Program-made: the position numbers and the translations under genes | Notes under the pieces: generated by a model | What the model saw: only the letters and a program-made list of their open reading frames with translations | Databases searched by the model: none | Told to the model about the DNA's origin: nothing | Part shown: one piece after another, positions 1 to 10,386 of the stretch | Position numbering within the stretch: the stretch's first letter is position 1 | Layout of the letters: every line of letters begins with the position of its first letter | Origin: an uncultured Prevotella sp. | GTDB lineage: Bacteria > Bacteroidota > Bacteroidia > Bacteroidales > Bacteroidaceae | Direction of reading: 5' to 3' | Length of the DNA stretch: 11,956 bases | NCBI GenBank assembly: GCA_934219025.1 | Contig: CAKQDG010000070.1 | Span: 1-11,956, forward strand

Positions 1-70
1 GGCTAAGGCTGAGGCTGAGAACCTGAAGAAGGCTATCGAAGAGGCTGGTGCTAAGGTTGAGCTCAAGTAA
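1..70 (+). CDS. rplL: 50S ribosomal protein L7/L12, C-terminal fragment (partial, 5' end outside window)
   Basis: Only the last 22 codons are present, with the first full codon at 2-4 and TAA at 68-70. The peptide (AKAEAENLKKAIEEAGAKVELK) matches the final helix and strand of the L7/L12 C-terminal domain, where an Ala/Glu/Lys-rich helix followed by EEAGAxVELK is characteristic. L7/L12 forms the mobile stalk of the large ribosomal subunit and recruits the translational GTPases. The position directly upstream of rpoB is the conserved bacterial rplJ-rplL-rpoB-rpoC order, which makes the call secure despite the short fragment. Nothing can be said about its start or the rest of the protein. Confidence 0.93.
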   Translation, partial: AKAEAENLKKAIEEAGAKVELK

Positions 71-90
71 TTGAGTATCTAAAAATATTT

Positions 91-130
91 AAGGTTAAGG
101 TTCTTCCAATAGAAGAGTCTTAACCTTTTT
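91..130 (+). terminator. rplL-rpoB intergenic hairpin with U-tract (terminator or attenuator)
   Basis: The arm at 91-106 (AAGGTTAAGGTTCTTC) pairs with 112-127 (GAAGAGTCTTAACCTT) over 16 bp, with two adjacent G-U wobbles and a 5-base loop (CAATA). A run of five T follows at 126-130, its first two bases lying within the stem. This is the layout of a Rho-independent terminator, 20 bases after the rplL stop. No consensus promoter is visible between it and rpoB, so it more likely acts as a partial terminator that sets the ratio of ribosomal protein to polymerase transcripts, as the rplL-rpoB attenuator does in E. coli. The structure is seen; the attenuating role is inferred. Confidence 0.75.
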
Positions 131-143
131 GTGTCTTTATATT

Positions 144-222
144 TCTGCTGCTTACCACCACGGCAGATTTCCGTTCCTAAGCCGTTTGATGCGTTGGGGA
201 TGTGGCTTTTCAAATATGGTGG
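144..222 (+). promoter_or_regulatory. possible structured rpoB leader (hairpin with loop complementary to a downstream segment)
   Basis: Between the attenuator-like hairpin and rpoB, 144-150 (TCTGCTG) pairs with 161-167 (CGGCAGA) over 7 bp with one wobble, leaving a 10-base loop that contains CCACCA (155-160). The same six bases are complementary to TGGTGG at 217-222, about 28 bases before the rpoB start, so a pseudoknot could form. The pairing is short and could be chance. No TAnnTTTG promoter with a spaced TTTG was found in 131-249; the nearest approach, TATATTTC at 138-145, has no partner element. Confidence 0.25.
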
Positions 223-249
223 ATTATAAAACGGTAACAAACATCTGTA

Positions 250-3200
250 ATGGCTTCTAAAATCGTTGATAACAGAGTAAACTTTGCTAGCATCAAAAAT
301 CCGATGCCTTATCCGGATTTCCTTGATGTGCAGTTAAAGTCTTTCAGAGACTTCCTGCAGTTAGACACTCCGCCTGAGGAACGTAAGAACGACGGACTCT
401 ATAAGGTGTTCTCAGAGAATTTCCCTATAACCGATACACGAAACAATTTCGTTCTTGAGTTCCTGGATTACTATATTGACCCTCCCCGCTACACTATAGA
501 CGAATGTCTGGAGCGTGGACTTACTTATAGTGTGCCTTTGAAGGCTAAAATGAAACTTTACTGCACGGATCCAGAACACGAAGACTTTGGCACGTTTATT
601 CAGGACGTATTCCTTGGAACTATCCCTTATATGACTGCAAACGGCACTTTCGTAATCAACGGTGCCGAGCGTGTTGTCGTATCTCAGTTGCACCGCTCTC
701 CGGGCGTATTCTTCGGACAGGGCGTGCATGCCAACGGTACATCTCTCTATTCCGCTCGTATCATTCCTTTCAAGGGATCATGGATAGAATTTGCTACGGA
801 TATCAACAACGTGATGTATGCTTACATCGACCGTAAGAAAAAGTTGCCTGTAACAACTCTGTTGCGCGCAATTGGTTTCGAGTCTGATAAGGACATTCTG
901 CAGATCTTCGACCTTGCCGAGGAGGTTAAGGTTAATAAGAAGAACATGAAGGAAGCTATAGGCAGAACCCTTGCTGCCCGTGTTCTCAAGAGCTGGAACG
1001 AGGACTTTGTTGATGAGGATACCGGTGAGGTGGTTTCAATCGAACGTAACGAGGTTATAATGGACCGTGAAACCGTTATCACAAAGGAGAATATGGAAGA
1101 TATCATCGACAGCGGTGCTTCTACTATATTGCTCCACAAGGATGCTGCTACAGCATCAAAATATTCAATCATCTTCAACACGTTGCAGAAAGACCCGAGC
1201 AACTCTGAAAAAGAGGCTGTGCTCTACATCTACCATCAGCTGCGTAACGCTGATCCTGCTGATGACGCAAGTGCAAGGGAAGTTATACAGAACTTGTTCT
1301 TCTCTGACAAGCGTTATGACTTGGGTGATGTGGGTCGTTACCGTATCAACAAAAAGTTGGGTCTTGATACAGACATGGATGTTCGTATCCTGACCAAAGA
1401 AGATATTATCGAGATTATCAAATATCTCATCCAGCTGGTTAATTCAAATGCTACCGTCGATGATATCGACCACTTGAGCAACCGTCGTGTTCGTACCGTA
1501 GGCGAGCAGCTGAGCAACCAGTTCTCTATCGGTTTGGCTCGTATGAGCCGTACCATCCGTGAGCGTATGAACGTGCGCGACAACGAGGTGTTTACTCCGA
1601 CTGACTTGATTAACACGAAGACCATTTCAAGTGTTATCAACTCATTCTTCGGTACGAACCCGCTGTCGCAGTTCATGGATCAGACGAACCCTCTTGCCGA
1701 GGTTACCCACAAGCGCCGTCTGTCTGCTCTCGGTCCTGGCGGTCTGTCAAGAGAGCGTGCAGGATTTGAGGTTCGTGACGTTCACTATACACACTATGGC
1801 CGTCTGTGTCCTATCGAGAGTCCTGAAGGTCCAAACATCGGACTTATTTCTTCTCTCTGTGTGTATGCAAAAATCAATGAACTCGGATTTATCGAGACTC
1901 CTTATCGTAAGGTTAAGGATGGTGTCGTGGATCTGAAAAACGAAGATGTGGTTTATCTTACCGCTGAGGAAGAAGAGGATCATATTATCGGACAGGGTAA
2001 TGCTCCGCTGAATGACGACGGTACTTTCATCCGTGATGTCGTTAAATGCCGTCAGGATGCCGACTTCCCTGTTGTGCCTCCTACTGATGTGGATTTGATG
2101 GATGTTTCGCCACAGCAGATCGCTTCTATCGCTGCCGGTCTTATCCCATTCTTGGAGCACGACGATGCTCACCGTGCATTGATGGGATCAAACATGATGC
2201 GCCAGGCCGTGCCATTGCTTCACAACGAGGCTCCTATCGTTGGTACAGGTATCGAGCGCCAGGTGTGTGTTGATTCGCGCACAATGATTACTGCCGAGGG
2301 CGAGGGCGTTATCGAATATGTAGATGCCACGACAATACGTATACTGTATGACAGAACGGAAGACGAGGAGTTCGTAAGCTTCGAACCTGCTCTCAAGGAA
2401 TACCGTATTCCTAAGTTCCGCCGTACGAACCAGAATATGACTATCGACCTTCGTCCTATCTGCAACAAGGGACAGCGTGTGAAGAAGGGCGATATATTGA
2501 CTGAGGGCTATGCCACCGAAGATGGCGAGCTTGCTCTTGGACGTAACCTCCTCGTTGCTTATATGCCGTGGAAGGGTTACAACTACGAGGATGCCATCGT
2601 GCTGAACGAACGTGTAGTTCGTGATGATGTGCTCACATCTGTTCATGTGGATGAGTTCTCACTTGATGTGCGCGAGACAAAGCGTGGAGTGGAAGAGTTC
2701 ACAAATGATATTCCTAACGTGAGCGAGGAAGCTACCAAAGACCTCGACGACAACGGTATTATCCGTGTCGGTGCACGTGTTGAGCCGGGTGATATCCTTA
2801 TCGGTAAAATCTCTCCAAAGGGCGAGAGCGATCCTTCGCCTGAGGAAAAACTGCTTCGTGCAATCTTCGGCGACAAGGCTGGCGACGTGAAGGATTCTTC
2901 TTTGAAGGCCAATCCATCGTTGAGCGGTGTCGTTATCGACAAGAAACTCTTTTCTCGTGCTATCAAGACCCGTGCGTCAAAGCAGAAGGACAAAGTTATC
3001 CTTGCCAAGATTGACGAGGAATACGAGGCAAAGATCGAGGATTTGAAAGATATATTGGTAGACAAGTTGCTCACTCTCACCGAGGATAAGGTTTCTCAGG
3101 GCATCAAAGACTATTCTGGTGCTGAGATTATCACTAAGGGCAGCAAGTTTACTACCACACAGCTGAAGAACCTTGACTATGAGGGAATCCAGTCTAACAA

Positions 3201-4062
3201 CTGGACTGACGATGAGCATGCCAATGGATTGATTTCAAAGCTTATCACCAACTTCCTGAAGAAGGCTAAACTGCTTGATGCTGAGAACAAACGTCGCAAG
3301 TTTGCTATCACAATCGGTGATGAACTTCCATCGGGCATTCTTCAGATGGCAAAGGTTTATATCGCCAAGAAACGTAAAATCGGTGTCGGTGATAAACTTG
3401 CCGGTCGTCACGGTAACAAGGGTATCGTTTCTAAGATTGTGCGCCAAGAGGACATGCCGTTCCTGCCAGACGGACGTCCGGTAGATTTGGTACTTAATCC
3501 GCTGGGTGTGCCTTCTCGAATGAACCTTGGACAGATTTTCGAGGCTATCCTCGGTGCTGCCGGAAAGCGCCTTGGCGTGAAATTCGCTACTCCTATCTTT
3601 GATGGAGCCAAGCTTGAGGATTTGAAGGAATGGACCGACAAGGCAGGTCTGCCAAACCTCGGTTCTATGCACCTTTATGATGGTGAAACCGGTGAGATGT
3701 TCGACCAGCCGGCAACTGTGGGTATCACATACTTCTTGAAACTGGGACATATGGTTGAAGACAAGATGCACGCCCGTTCTATCGGTCCGTACTCTCTTAT
3801 TACCCAGCAACCTCTTGGAGGTAAGGCACAGTTCGGTGGTCAGCGTTTCGGAGAGATGGAGGTCTGGGCACTCGAGGCTTTCGGTGCCAGCCACGTGCTT
3901 CAGGAGATTCTTACAATCAAGTCAGACGATGTGGTTGGCCGTTCCAAGGCATACGAGGCAATCGTTAAGGGAGAGCCAATGCCAACACCTGGTATTCCGG
4001 AGTCTCTCAACGTGTTGCTCCATGAACTTCGTGGTCTGGGCTTGAGTATCAAGCTTGACTAA
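250..4062 (+). CDS. rpoB: DNA-directed RNA polymerase subunit beta
   Basis: Full-length 1270-residue beta subunit, which with beta' forms the RNA polymerase active-site cleft. It is somewhat shorter than E. coli RpoB (1342), as usual for Bacteroidetes. Visible landmarks are the rifampicin-pocket segment around 470-500 ([10 protein letters not shown], then [14 protein letters not shown]), GYNYEDA at 776-782 near the active site, and [10 protein letters not shown] with Lys1049 and Lys1057, equivalent to E. coli K1065 and K1073, which contact the RNA 3' region. [10 protein letters not shown] at 1198-1207 is the C-terminal segment that packs on beta'. Pocket residues D477, H487 and S492 (E. coli D516, H526, S531) are the rifampicin-sensitive type. 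The ATG at 250 gives the expected [14 protein letters not shown] beginning of Bacteroidetes RpoB; no Shine-Dalgarno is present, normal for the phylum. It is followed after 40 bases by rpoC with no terminator, so the two are co-transcribed. Confidence 0.99.
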   Translation: MASKIVDNRVNFASIKNPMPYPDFLDVQLKSFRDFLQLDTPPEERKNDGLYKVFSENFPITDTRNNFVLEFLDYYIDPPRYTIDECLERGLTYSVPLKAKMKLYCTDPEHEDFGTFIQDVFLGTIPYMTANGTFVINGAERVVVSQLHRSPGVFFGQGVHANGTSLYSARIIPFKGSWIEFATDINNVMYAYIDRKKKLPVTTLLRAIGFESDKDILQIFDLAEEVKVNKKNMKEAIGRTLAARVLKSWNEDFVDEDTGEVVSIERNEVIMDRETVITKENMEDIIDSGASTILLHKDAATASKYSIIFNTLQKDPSNSEKEAVLYIYHQLRNADPADDASAREVIQNLFFSDKRYDLGDVGRYRINKKLGLDTDMDVRILTKEDIIEIIKYLIQLVNSNATVDDIDHLSNRRVRTVGEQLSNQFSIGLARMSRTIRERMNVRDNEVFTPTDLINTKTISSVINSFFGTNPLSQFMDQTNPLAEVTHKRRLSALGPGGLSRERAGFEVRDVHYTHYGRLCPIESPEGPNIGLISSLCVYAKINELGFIETPYRKVKDGVVDLKNEDVVYLTAEEEEDHIIGQGNAPLNDDGTFIRDVVKCRQDADFPVVPPTDVDLMDVSPQQIASIAAGLIPFLEHDDAHRALMGSNMMRQAVPLLHNEAPIVGTGIERQVCVDSRTMITAEGEGVIEYVDATTIRILYDRTEDEEFVSFEPALKEYRIPKFRRTNQNMTIDLRPICNKGQRVKKGDILTEGYATEDGELALGRNLLVAYMPWKGYNYEDAIVLNERVVRDDVLTSVHVDEFSLDVRETKRGVEEFTNDIPNVSEEATKDLDDNGIIRVGARVEPGDILIGKISPKGESDPSPEEKLLRAIFGDKAGDVKDSSLKANPSLSGVVIDKKLFSRAIKTRASKQKDKVILAKIDEEYEAKIEDLKDILVDKLLTLTEDKVSQGIKDYSGAEIITKGSKFTTTQLKNLDYEGIQSNNWTDDEHANGLISKLITNFLKKAKLLDAENKRRKFAITIGDELPSGILQMAKVYIAKKRKIGVGDKLAGRHGNKGIVSKIVRQEDMPFLPDGRPVDLVLNPLGVPSRMNLGQIFEAILGAAGKRLGVKFATPIFDGAKLEDLKEWTDKAGLPNLGSMHLYDGETGEMFDQPATVGITYFLKLGHMVEDKMHARSIGPYSLITQQPLGGKAQFGGQRFGEMEVWALEAFGASHVLQEILTIKSDDVVGRSKAYEAIVKGEPMPTPGIPESLNVLLHELRGLGLSIKLD

Positions 4063-4102
4063 TAGGGTTAAACTCTTTACACAATATATATAAACAAGAA
4101 TT

Positions 4103-7100
4103 ATGGCTTTCAAGAAAGAAACTAAGATAAAGAGTAATTTTACGAAAATTACCATCGGTCTTGCTTCACCGGAGGAAATTCTCGAGAACTCGTATGGTGA
4201 GGTAACCAAGCCGGAGACCATTAACTACCGTACGTATAAACCTGAGCGCGACGGTTTGTTCTGCGAGCGCATCTTTGGTCCTACCAAGGACTATGAGTGT
4301 GCCTGCGGAAAGTACAAGCGCATCAGATACAAGGGTATCGTCTGCGACCGATGCGGTGTGGAGGTTACCGAGAAAAAAGTGCGTCGTGAGCGTACAGGAC
4401 ATATTGAACTTGTTGTTCCAGTGGCACATATATGGTATTTCCGCTCATTGCCAAACAAGATTGGCTATCTGTTGGGATTGCCTACAAAGAAGCTCGATGC
4501 AGTAATATATTACGAAAAGTATATTGTTGTCCAGCCAGGTATTATGGCTGGCAAGAAGGATGCTGAGGGTAATGAAGTTGAAGGTTCTCACAAGATGGAC
4601 CTTCTCTCGGAGGACCAGTATCTTGATATCATTGACCATCTGCCGGAGGATAATGAATATCTCGACGACAGCAATCCAGACAAGTTTATTGCAAAGATGG
4701 GTGCCGAGGCTATCTACGACCTGCTCGTCAATATCGACCTGGATTCTCTGTCTTACGAGCTTCGTGACCGTGCAAACAGCGATTCTTCGCAGCAGCGCAA
4801 GACGGAAGCTTTGAAGCGCTTGCAGGTTGTTGAGGCATTCCGTAGTAGCCGTGGTGTAAACAAGCCAGAGTGGATGATCATGAAGATTGTTCCGGTTACT
4901 CCGCCAGAACTTCGTCCGTTGGTTCCACTTGATGGCGGACGTTTTGCCACTTCCGACCTCAATGATCTCTACCGTCGTGTCATCATACGTAACAACCGCT
5001 TGAAGAGACTTATCGAAATCAAGGCTCCAGAGGTGATTCTCCGAAATGAGAAACGTATGTTGCAGGAAGCTGTAGACAGTCTCTTTGACAACTCTCGCAA
5101 GAGTAGTGCCGTGAAGAGCGAGTCCAACCGCCCACTGAAGTCGTTGTCTGACTCTCTGAAAGGTAAAGCCGGTCGTTTCCGTCAGAACCTTCTCGGTAAG
5201 CGTGTAGACTATTCTGCACGTTCTGTAATCGTTGTAGGTCCGGAATTGAAGATGGGCGAGTGTGGCTTGCCTAAGCTTATGGCAGCCGAACTCTATAAGC
5301 CGTTCATTATCCGTAAGCTTATCGAGCGCGGAATCGTGAAGACAGTAAAGAGTGCAAAGAAGATTGTAGACCGTCGTGAGCCGGTTATTTGGGATATCCT
5401 TGAGAATGTAATGAAGGGTCATCCAGTTCTTCTCAACCGTGCCCCTACACTTCACCGTCTCGGTATTCAGGCATTCCAGCCGAAACTTATCGAGGGTAAG
5501 GCAATTCAGCTTCATCCGTTGGCATGTACTGCGTTCAACGCCGACTTCGATGGTGACCAGATGGCTGTTCACCTCCCGTTGAGCAACGAGGCAGTTCTTG
5601 AGGCACAGATTTTGATGCTTCAGAGCCATAATATCCTTAATCCTGCAAACGGTGCTCCTATCACAGTGCCTTCACAGGATATGGTGCTCGGTCTTTATTA
5701 TATTACAAAGATCCGTCCGGGTGCCAAGGGAGAGGGACTTACATTCTACGGACCTGAGGAGGCAATCATTGCGCATAATGAAAAGCGTTGTGACCTTCAC
5801 GCTCAGGTTAAGGTGATTGTGAAAGACCTTGACGAAAACGGTAATTATATTCATCATATGGTTGAAACATCTGTGGGTCGTGTCATCGTCAATGGCATAA
5901 TTCCGGATGAAGTGGGATATGTGAACAAGGTAATTTCAAAGAAGAGCTTGCGCGACATCATTTCTGATGTTATCAAGGCGGTAGGCTTTGCCCGTGCCTG
6001 CGAGTTCCTCGACGGAATCAAGAATCTTGGTTACCGTATGGCATATTTGGCTGGACTTTCGTTCAACCTCGACGACATTATCATTCCTGAGGAGAAGAAA
6101 GCTCTTGTGGAGCGCGGTAACGAAGAGGTGCGCCAGATTACCGACAACTATAATATGGGATTCATTACCGACAAGGAGCGTTACAACCAGGTTATTGATG
6201 CGTGGACACACGTGAACAACGACCTTGGAAACGTTTTGATGAAGGAGATGACAGAGGCCGACCAGGGATTCAATGCCATTTATATGATGCTTGATTCCGG
6301 AGCCCGTGGTTCTAAAGACCAGATTCGCCAGCTTGCAGGTATGCGTGGACTTATGGCAAAGCCTCAGAAGGCAGGTGCCGAGGGAGCGCAGATTATTGAG
6401 AACCCGATTCTTTCTAACTTCAAGGAAGGAATGAGCGTGTTGGAGTACTTTATCTCTACTCACGGTGCACGTAAGGGTCTTGCCGATACCGCCATGAAGA
6501 CTGCCGATGCCGGATACTTGACCCGTCGTCTTGTAGACGTTTCTCACGACGTGATTATCAACGAAGAGGATTGCGGTACGCTTCGCGGACTTGTTTGCAC
6601 AGCCTTGAAAAATGGCGACGAGGTTATCTCTACATTGTATGAGCGTATCCTCGGTCGTGTTTCAGTACATGATATCGTAAATCCTACTACCGGTGAACTT
6701 ATCGTTGCAGCCGGAGAGGAAATAACAGAGCCTATTGCTCAGGCAATCGAGGATTCTCCTATCGAGAGCGTAGAAATCCGTTCTGTGCTTACTTGCGAGA
6801 GCAAGCACGGAGTGTGTATGAAGTGTTACGGACGTAACCTTGCCACAAGCCGTATGGTACAGAAGGGTGAGGCTGTCGGCGTAATCGCTGCTCAGGCTAT
6901 TGGTGAGCCTGGTACTCAGCTTACACTTCGTACGTTCCACGCCGGAGGTATTGCTGCCAACGCTGCCGCCAATGCAACAATCGTTGCAAAGAACGATGCC
7001 AAGATTGAGTTTGACGAGCTTCGAACAGTACCGTTTGTAGAGAAGGCAGACGATGGTAGCGATGTAGAGTGTGAGATGGTAGTCAGCCGTCTTGCCGAGA

Positions 7101-8437
7101 TTCGCTTCATTGACCCGCATACGGATATCGTGCTTTCAACGATGAACGTGCCTTACGGTAGTTCTCTTTACCACAAGCATGGCGAGAGCGTAACCAAGGA
7201 CACCGTCATAGCAAAGTGGGACCCATTCAATGCCGTTATCGTAACAGAGTATGCCGGCACATTGAAGTTCCGCGACGTTATCGAGGGCGTTACCTTCCAC
7301 TCTGAGACCGACGATACTACCGGACTTACCGAGCGTATCATTACCGAGTCTAAAGACAAGACAAAGGTGCCTACCTGCGACATCGTTGATGAGAATGGAG
7401 AGGTAATCGGAACATACAACCTCCCTGTAGGTGGTAACGTTGTAGTAGAAGACGGACAGAAGGTTGCTACCGGTACTACACTTGTCAAAATTCCTCGTTC
7501 AGTAGGTAAGGCAGGAGATATCACGGGAGGTCTTCCTCGAGTTACAGAGCTCTTCGAGGCTCGCAACCCTTCGAACCCGGCTGTCGTTTCAGAAATCGAC
7601 GGTGAGGTTACTATGGGTAAGGTTAAGCGTGGAAACCGTGAAATCATCGTTACTTCAAAGACAGGCGAGCAGCGCAAGTATCTCGTATCTCTGTCAAAGC
7701 AGATTCTTGTGCAGGAGCATGATGCCGTTCGTGCCGGAACTCCGCTCTCCGACGGTAGTATCACTCCGGGCGACATCCTTGCCATCAAGGGTCCTACCGC
7801 AGTTCAGGAATATATCGTGAACGAGGTTCAGGATGTGTACCGCCTGCAGGGTGTGAAGATCAACGACAAGCACTTTGAGATTATCGTGCGTCAGATGATG
7901 CGCAAGGTTCAGATTAATGATCCGGGCGACACAACATTCCTTGAGCAGGAGATGGTTGATAAACTCGACTTTGCAGAGGAGAACGACCGTATCTGGGGCA
8001 AGAAGGTAGTTGTAGACGCTGGCGACAGCGAGAACCTCAAACCGGGTCAGATTGTAACTGCACGCAAGCTTCGCGACGAGAACTCAAGCTTGAAGCGCCG
8101 CGACCTGAAACTCGTACAGGTGCGTGATGCAGTGCCGGCAACATCAACCCAGATACTTCAGGGTATCACACGTGCTGCACTCCAGACAAAGAGCTTCATG
8201 TCTGCTGCATCATTCCAGGAGACCACCAAGGTGCTCAACGAGGCTGCAATCCGCGGCAAGTCAGACCGTCTGGAAGGTATGAAGGAAAACGTGATCTGCG
8301 GTCACTTGATACCAGCCGGTACAGGTCTTCGCGAGTTCGAGAAGATTATCGTTGGTTCAAAAGAGGAGCACGACCGTGTTCAAGCCAACCGCCGCAATGT
8401 AATTGACTACTCTGAGAAGCAGTCAGTAGAGGATTAA
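4103..8437 (+). CDS. rpoC: DNA-directed RNA polymerase subunit beta'
   Basis: Full-length 1444-residue beta' subunit, carrying the catalytic magnesium site. The first zinc site is C66, C68, C81 and C84; the second is C824, C898, C905 and C908. The catalytic loop NADFDGDQ has Asp481, Asp483 and Asp485 (E. coli D460, D462, D464). The segment [18 protein letters not shown] at 357-374 belongs to the conserved switch region. The bridge-helix/trigger-loop region includes [20 protein letters not shown] and then LRTFHAGG around 922-949, with R943 and H946 equivalent to E. coli R933 and H936; E. coli M932 is Leu942 here. It starts 40 bases after rpoB at an ATG behind an A/T-rich leader without Shine-Dalgarno, as the distal gene of the rplL-rpoBC operon. 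The C-terminus ([12 protein letters not shown]) is intact, and a strong terminator follows 46 bases later. Confidence 0.99.
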   Translation: MAFKKETKIKSNFTKITIGLASPEEILENSYGEVTKPETINYRTYKPERDGLFCERIFGPTKDYECACGKYKRIRYKGIVCDRCGVEVTEKKVRRERTGHIELVVPVAHIWYFRSLPNKIGYLLGLPTKKLDAVIYYEKYIVVQPGIMAGKKDAEGNEVEGSHKMDLLSEDQYLDIIDHLPEDNEYLDDSNPDKFIAKMGAEAIYDLLVNIDLDSLSYELRDRANSDSSQQRKTEALKRLQVVEAFRSSRGVNKPEWMIMKIVPVTPPELRPLVPLDGGRFATSDLNDLYRRVIIRNNRLKRLIEIKAPEVILRNEKRMLQEAVDSLFDNSRKSSAVKSESNRPLKSLSDSLKGKAGRFRQNLLGKRVDYSARSVIVVGPELKMGECGLPKLMAAELYKPFIIRKLIERGIVKTVKSAKKIVDRREPVIWDILENVMKGHPVLLNRAPTLHRLGIQAFQPKLIEGKAIQLHPLACTAFNADFDGDQMAVHLPLSNEAVLEAQILMLQSHNILNPANGAPITVPSQDMVLGLYYITKIRPGAKGEGLTFYGPEEAIIAHNEKRCDLHAQVKVIVKDLDENGNYIHHMVETSVGRVIVNGIIPDEVGYVNKVISKKSLRDIISDVIKAVGFARACEFLDGIKNLGYRMAYLAGLSFNLDDIIIPEEKKALVERGNEEVRQITDNYNMGFITDKERYNQVIDAWTHVNNDLGNVLMKEMTEADQGFNAIYMMLDSGARGSKDQIRQLAGMRGLMAKPQKAGAEGAQIIENPILSNFKEGMSVLEYFISTHGARKGLADTAMKTADAGYLTRRLVDVSHDVIINEEDCGTLRGLVCTALKNGDEVISTLYERILGRVSVHDIVNPTTGELIVAAGEEITEPIAQAIEDSPIESVEIRSVLTCESKHGVCMKCYGRNLATSRMVQKGEAVGVIAAQAIGEPGTQLTLRTFHAGGIAANAAANATIVAKNDAKIEFDELRTVPFVEKADDGSDVECEMVVSRLAEIRFIDPHTDIVLSTMNVPYGSSLYHKHGESVTKDTVIAKWDPFNAVIVTEYAGTLKFRDVIEGVTFHSETDDTTGLTERIITESKDKTKVPTCDIVDENGEVIGTYNLPVGGNVVVEDGQKVATGTTLVKIPRSVGKAGDITGGLPRVTELFEARNPSNPAVVSEIDGEVTMGKVKRGNREIIVTSKTGEQRKYLVSLSKQILVQEHDAVRAGTPLSDGSITPGDILAIKGPTAVQEYIVNEVQDVYRLQGVKINDKHFEIIVRQMMRKVQINDPGDTTFLEQEMVDKLDFAEENDRIWGKKVVVDAGDSENLKPGQIVTARKLRDENSSLKRRDLKLVQVRDAVPATSTQILQGITRAALQTKSFMSAASFQETTKVLNEAAIRGKSDRLEGMKENVICGHLIPAGTGLREFEKIIVGSKEEHDRVQANRRNVIDYSEKQSVED

Positions 8438-8483
8438 TGCAATAGAGAAGACGATACATTTTGTTTTCTCTTATAGATAAAGG

Positions 8484-8529
8484 GTTAGAGCCACTATGCT
8501 GTAAAAAGCATGGTGGCTCTAACTTTTTT
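8484..8529 (+). terminator. Rho-independent terminator of the rpoBC operon
   Basis: The arm at 8484-8500 (GTTAGAGCCACTATGCT) pairs with 8507-8523 (AGCATGGTGGCTCTAAC) over 17 bp with one internal T-G wobble and a 6-base loop (GTAAAA). Six T follow at 8524-8529. An A/G-rich run just upstream (AAAGG at 8479-8483) can extend the stem into the T-tract. It lies 46 bases after the rpoC stop and is the clear end of the operon. Confidence 0.93.
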
Positions 8530-8533
8530 ATAT

Positions 8534-8564
8534 TTTGCAAATCCGGAAAAAATCTTTATCTTTG
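8534..8564 (+). promoter_or_regulatory. Bacteroidetes housekeeping (sigma-ABfr type) promoter for the regulator gene
   Basis: TTTG at 8534-8537 (-33 element) and TATCTTTG at 8557-8564 (-7 element, pattern TAnnTTTG) are separated by 19 bases, the known Bacteroidetes arrangement. It starts five bases after the T-tract of the rpoC terminator and predicts transcription from about 8568-8572, giving a leader of about 20-25 bases before the ATG at 8593. The elements are seen directly; the start point is inferred. Confidence 0.8.
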
Positions 8565-8592
8565 CCATGATATTATTGAATAGTATGAAGTT

Positions 8593-10362
8593 ATGATGAG
8601 GTTTCCTGACAGTTATATATTTTCAAGCAAGACATTTGTAATATCTGTCTGTTGTGCAATAATCCTTTTAGCTCTGACAGTCATCTTTGTAACGACAAAG
8701 ACACCAAGTTATCCATTGGCGTTGACAACGTTGGATACATTGTCAGATCGCCGTCCAGATTTGGCATCAGAAAAGTTGGTTCAGTATGTACGTAAGCATA
8801 ATTCTATGAGCAGTGCCGACCGGTGGTATTGCCGTTTCTTGCTATTCAAGACAGCCGTAAAGCAAAACTCTGGAATAAAGAATGACAGGGAAGCAAAAGC
8901 AATACTTGCCCATTACGAGTCAGAGGCTGACGAACGGATGTTACAACAGGTCTATTACTATGTTGGAACGACATACAATCTTTTGGGTGATGCTCCGCAG
9001 GCAATGGAATATCTGCACAAAGGTATGCAATTAACTCTACAAAATTCCAAGACGGAAGAACTTAGAGCTCTATATTATTATATGATGGGTGAACTTCTTA
9101 CCTATCAACATCTTGACAAGGATGCACTTGCAATGCATCTTAGAGCTTATGACATTTTTAAACGACATAATAATTACCAAAGAATGGCATACGAGTGTAT
9201 TGCTATTTCCTGGTCTTTAAAAGCTTTGGGAAAGCTTAATGCATCTATCTCTAATTTGGAAAAGGCAAGGATATTGGCAATTCAGCACAGCATGTTAGAA
9301 CTGCTGCCAGAAATAGAATGTCAGTTGGCTGACAGATACTATGACCTTGGAAAATATAAATTGGCAAAGAAACATATTGACATATCTTTGTCTGCTAAAA
9401 ATGGTGCCTTCAACAGTTCAACCCTAACAGTTGCGGCGAATATCAGTGTTGCTTTGAATGATTATGACAAAGCAATGGCTTATTATGCCCGAATAATAGA
9501 AAGTGGTACTATCTATAGTAAGCAACTTGCATACAAATTTATGGCAGAATATTTTAGCAAGAAAAATGATAAGGTAAAAGCTTATGAATATAGCATGAAG
9601 TATTGTGATATGACTAATGAAATAGTCCAGCTGACATCTTCCGAATATTCTGCAAGGGCAAATGCAATGTTTAATTATAGGTTCATTGAAAAAGAGAAAG
9701 ACAACCTGTTATTGAAACTGAAATTAAAAAACAAAATAGTAGCTTTCTCGGTTATAATTTTAATTCTTTCCATATTGTTCGTTTGCTATTATTTCTATGT
9801 GAGCAGACAACGGCAGCGCAAACTTGAATTTCAACTTTTGTCCGTCCGTAATAGAAGCGATAGAACCTTAGCCCAGTATCGGGCAAGGTTGGAAGATTTA
9901 AGTAATAAATTAAACTCAGTAAAGGATGAGCAGTCAGACTCAAAAGTTTTGTTTGAACAGAAGGAAGTAGAGAGGTTACTCAAAAAATATGAGTTACAAA
10001 ATAAAGTTCGTTCAACGGCAGAATGCATTTGGAAGAGTACGGAAATATACAAGCGACTTGATAGAATTTGTAGAAAACGTGAAAATGTTACTGAGAATAC
10101 AGTTGATTGGGATTTGTTGGAGGAAACCTTATTTGACATATTTCCTACATTTAGAGATGGCTTGATGGATTTTAAAAGGATGAAATCTCAAGCATATCAT
10201 GTTTGTTTGCTTATTAAGGCAGGATTCGGTGTTCAGGAAATTGCATTCCTGACAGTGAAGTCTCCTGAAGCCATTAATTCCACAAGAAGAAGATTGTATG
10301 AAACAAATCTCGGAAAAGAAGGTAAACCAAGTGAATGGGATGAAGTAATAAGGTCATTATAA
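8593..10362 (+). CDS. membrane-anchored TPR-like sensor with C-terminal LuxR-like HTH (probable transcriptional regulator)
   Basis: A 589-residue protein. Residues about 14-35 (TFVISVCCAIILLALTVIFV) are a signal-anchor helix. Residues about 45-370 are rich in helix pairs with TPR-like spacing, for example YYYVGTTYNLLGDAPQAMEYLHKGM and the segment containing LADRYYDLGKYKLAKKHI. A second hydrophobic helix spans 382-403, followed by a basic patch (RQRQRK), a coiled-coil stretch to about 480, and a C-terminal helix-turn-helix around 532-570 (VCLLIKAGFGVQEIAFL, then SPEAINSTRRRLYE) ending in GKEGKPSEWDEVIRSL. This TPR/TM/coiled-coil/HTH order is a known Bacteroidetes regulator architecture; the tail closely resembles members annotated as DNA-binding. 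Likely topology is TPR outside the cytoplasm and HTH inside, so an envelope signal could control DNA binding. No kinase or receiver motifs are visible. The next ATG is three bases downstream, so the start may be 8596. Codons are A/T-rich with many AGA/AGG arginines, unlike rpoBC. Target and ligand are unknown; the adjacent exported-protein operon is the obvious candidate. Confidence 0.85.
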   Translation: MMRFPDSYIFSSKTFVISVCCAIILLALTVIFVTTKTPSYPLALTTLDTLSDRRPDLASEKLVQYVRKHNSMSSADRWYCRFLLFKTAVKQNSGIKNDREAKAILAHYESEADERMLQQVYYYVGTTYNLLGDAPQAMEYLHKGMQLTLQNSKTEELRALYYYMMGELLTYQHLDKDALAMHLRAYDIFKRHNNYQRMAYECIAISWSLKALGKLNASISNLEKARILAIQHSMLELLPEIECQLADRYYDLGKYKLAKKHIDISLSAKNGAFNSSTLTVAANISVALNDYDKAMAYYARIIESGTIYSKQLAYKFMAEYFSKKNDKVKAYEYSMKYCDMTNEIVQLTSSEYSARANAMFNYRFIEKEKDNLLLKLKLKNKIVAFSVIILILSILFVCYYFYVSRQRQRKLEFQLLSVRNRSDRTLAQYRARLEDLSNKLNSVKDEQSDSKVLFEQKEVERLLKKYELQNKVRSTAECIWKSTEIYKRLDRICRKRENVTENTVDWDLLEETLFDIFPTFRDGLMDFKRMKSQAYHVCLLIKAGFGVQEIAFLTVKSPEAINSTRRRLYETNLGKEGKPSEWDEVIRSL

Positions 10363-10386
10363 TTTAGTTATATCGTCTTGCACTGA

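Noticed and set aside
138..145. TATATTTC resembling a Bacteroidetes -7 element ahead of rpoB
   Set aside because: The final G is missing and there is no TTTG at the required 19-21 base spacing upstream, so it was not called a promoter.
3235..3894. Minus-strand open frame of about 219 codons opposite the rpoB 3' part
   Set aside because: Same cause: it is antisense to conserved rpoB, has no recognisable family features and no independent signals.
4445..5629. Long open frame of about 394 codons on the minus strand inside rpoC
   Set aside because: It lies wholly opposite a strongly conserved rpoC segment with biased codons, which commonly leaves antisense frames open. The product has no recognisable domain and no promoter was seen for it.
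8567..8596. Nine-codon frame (MILLNSMKL) overlapping the start of the regulator gene, a possible leader peptide
   Set aside because: Its ATG falls at or before the predicted transcription start, there is no Shine-Dalgarno, and the peptide has no regulatory pattern. It may deserve a look only if a more upstream transcript start is mapped.
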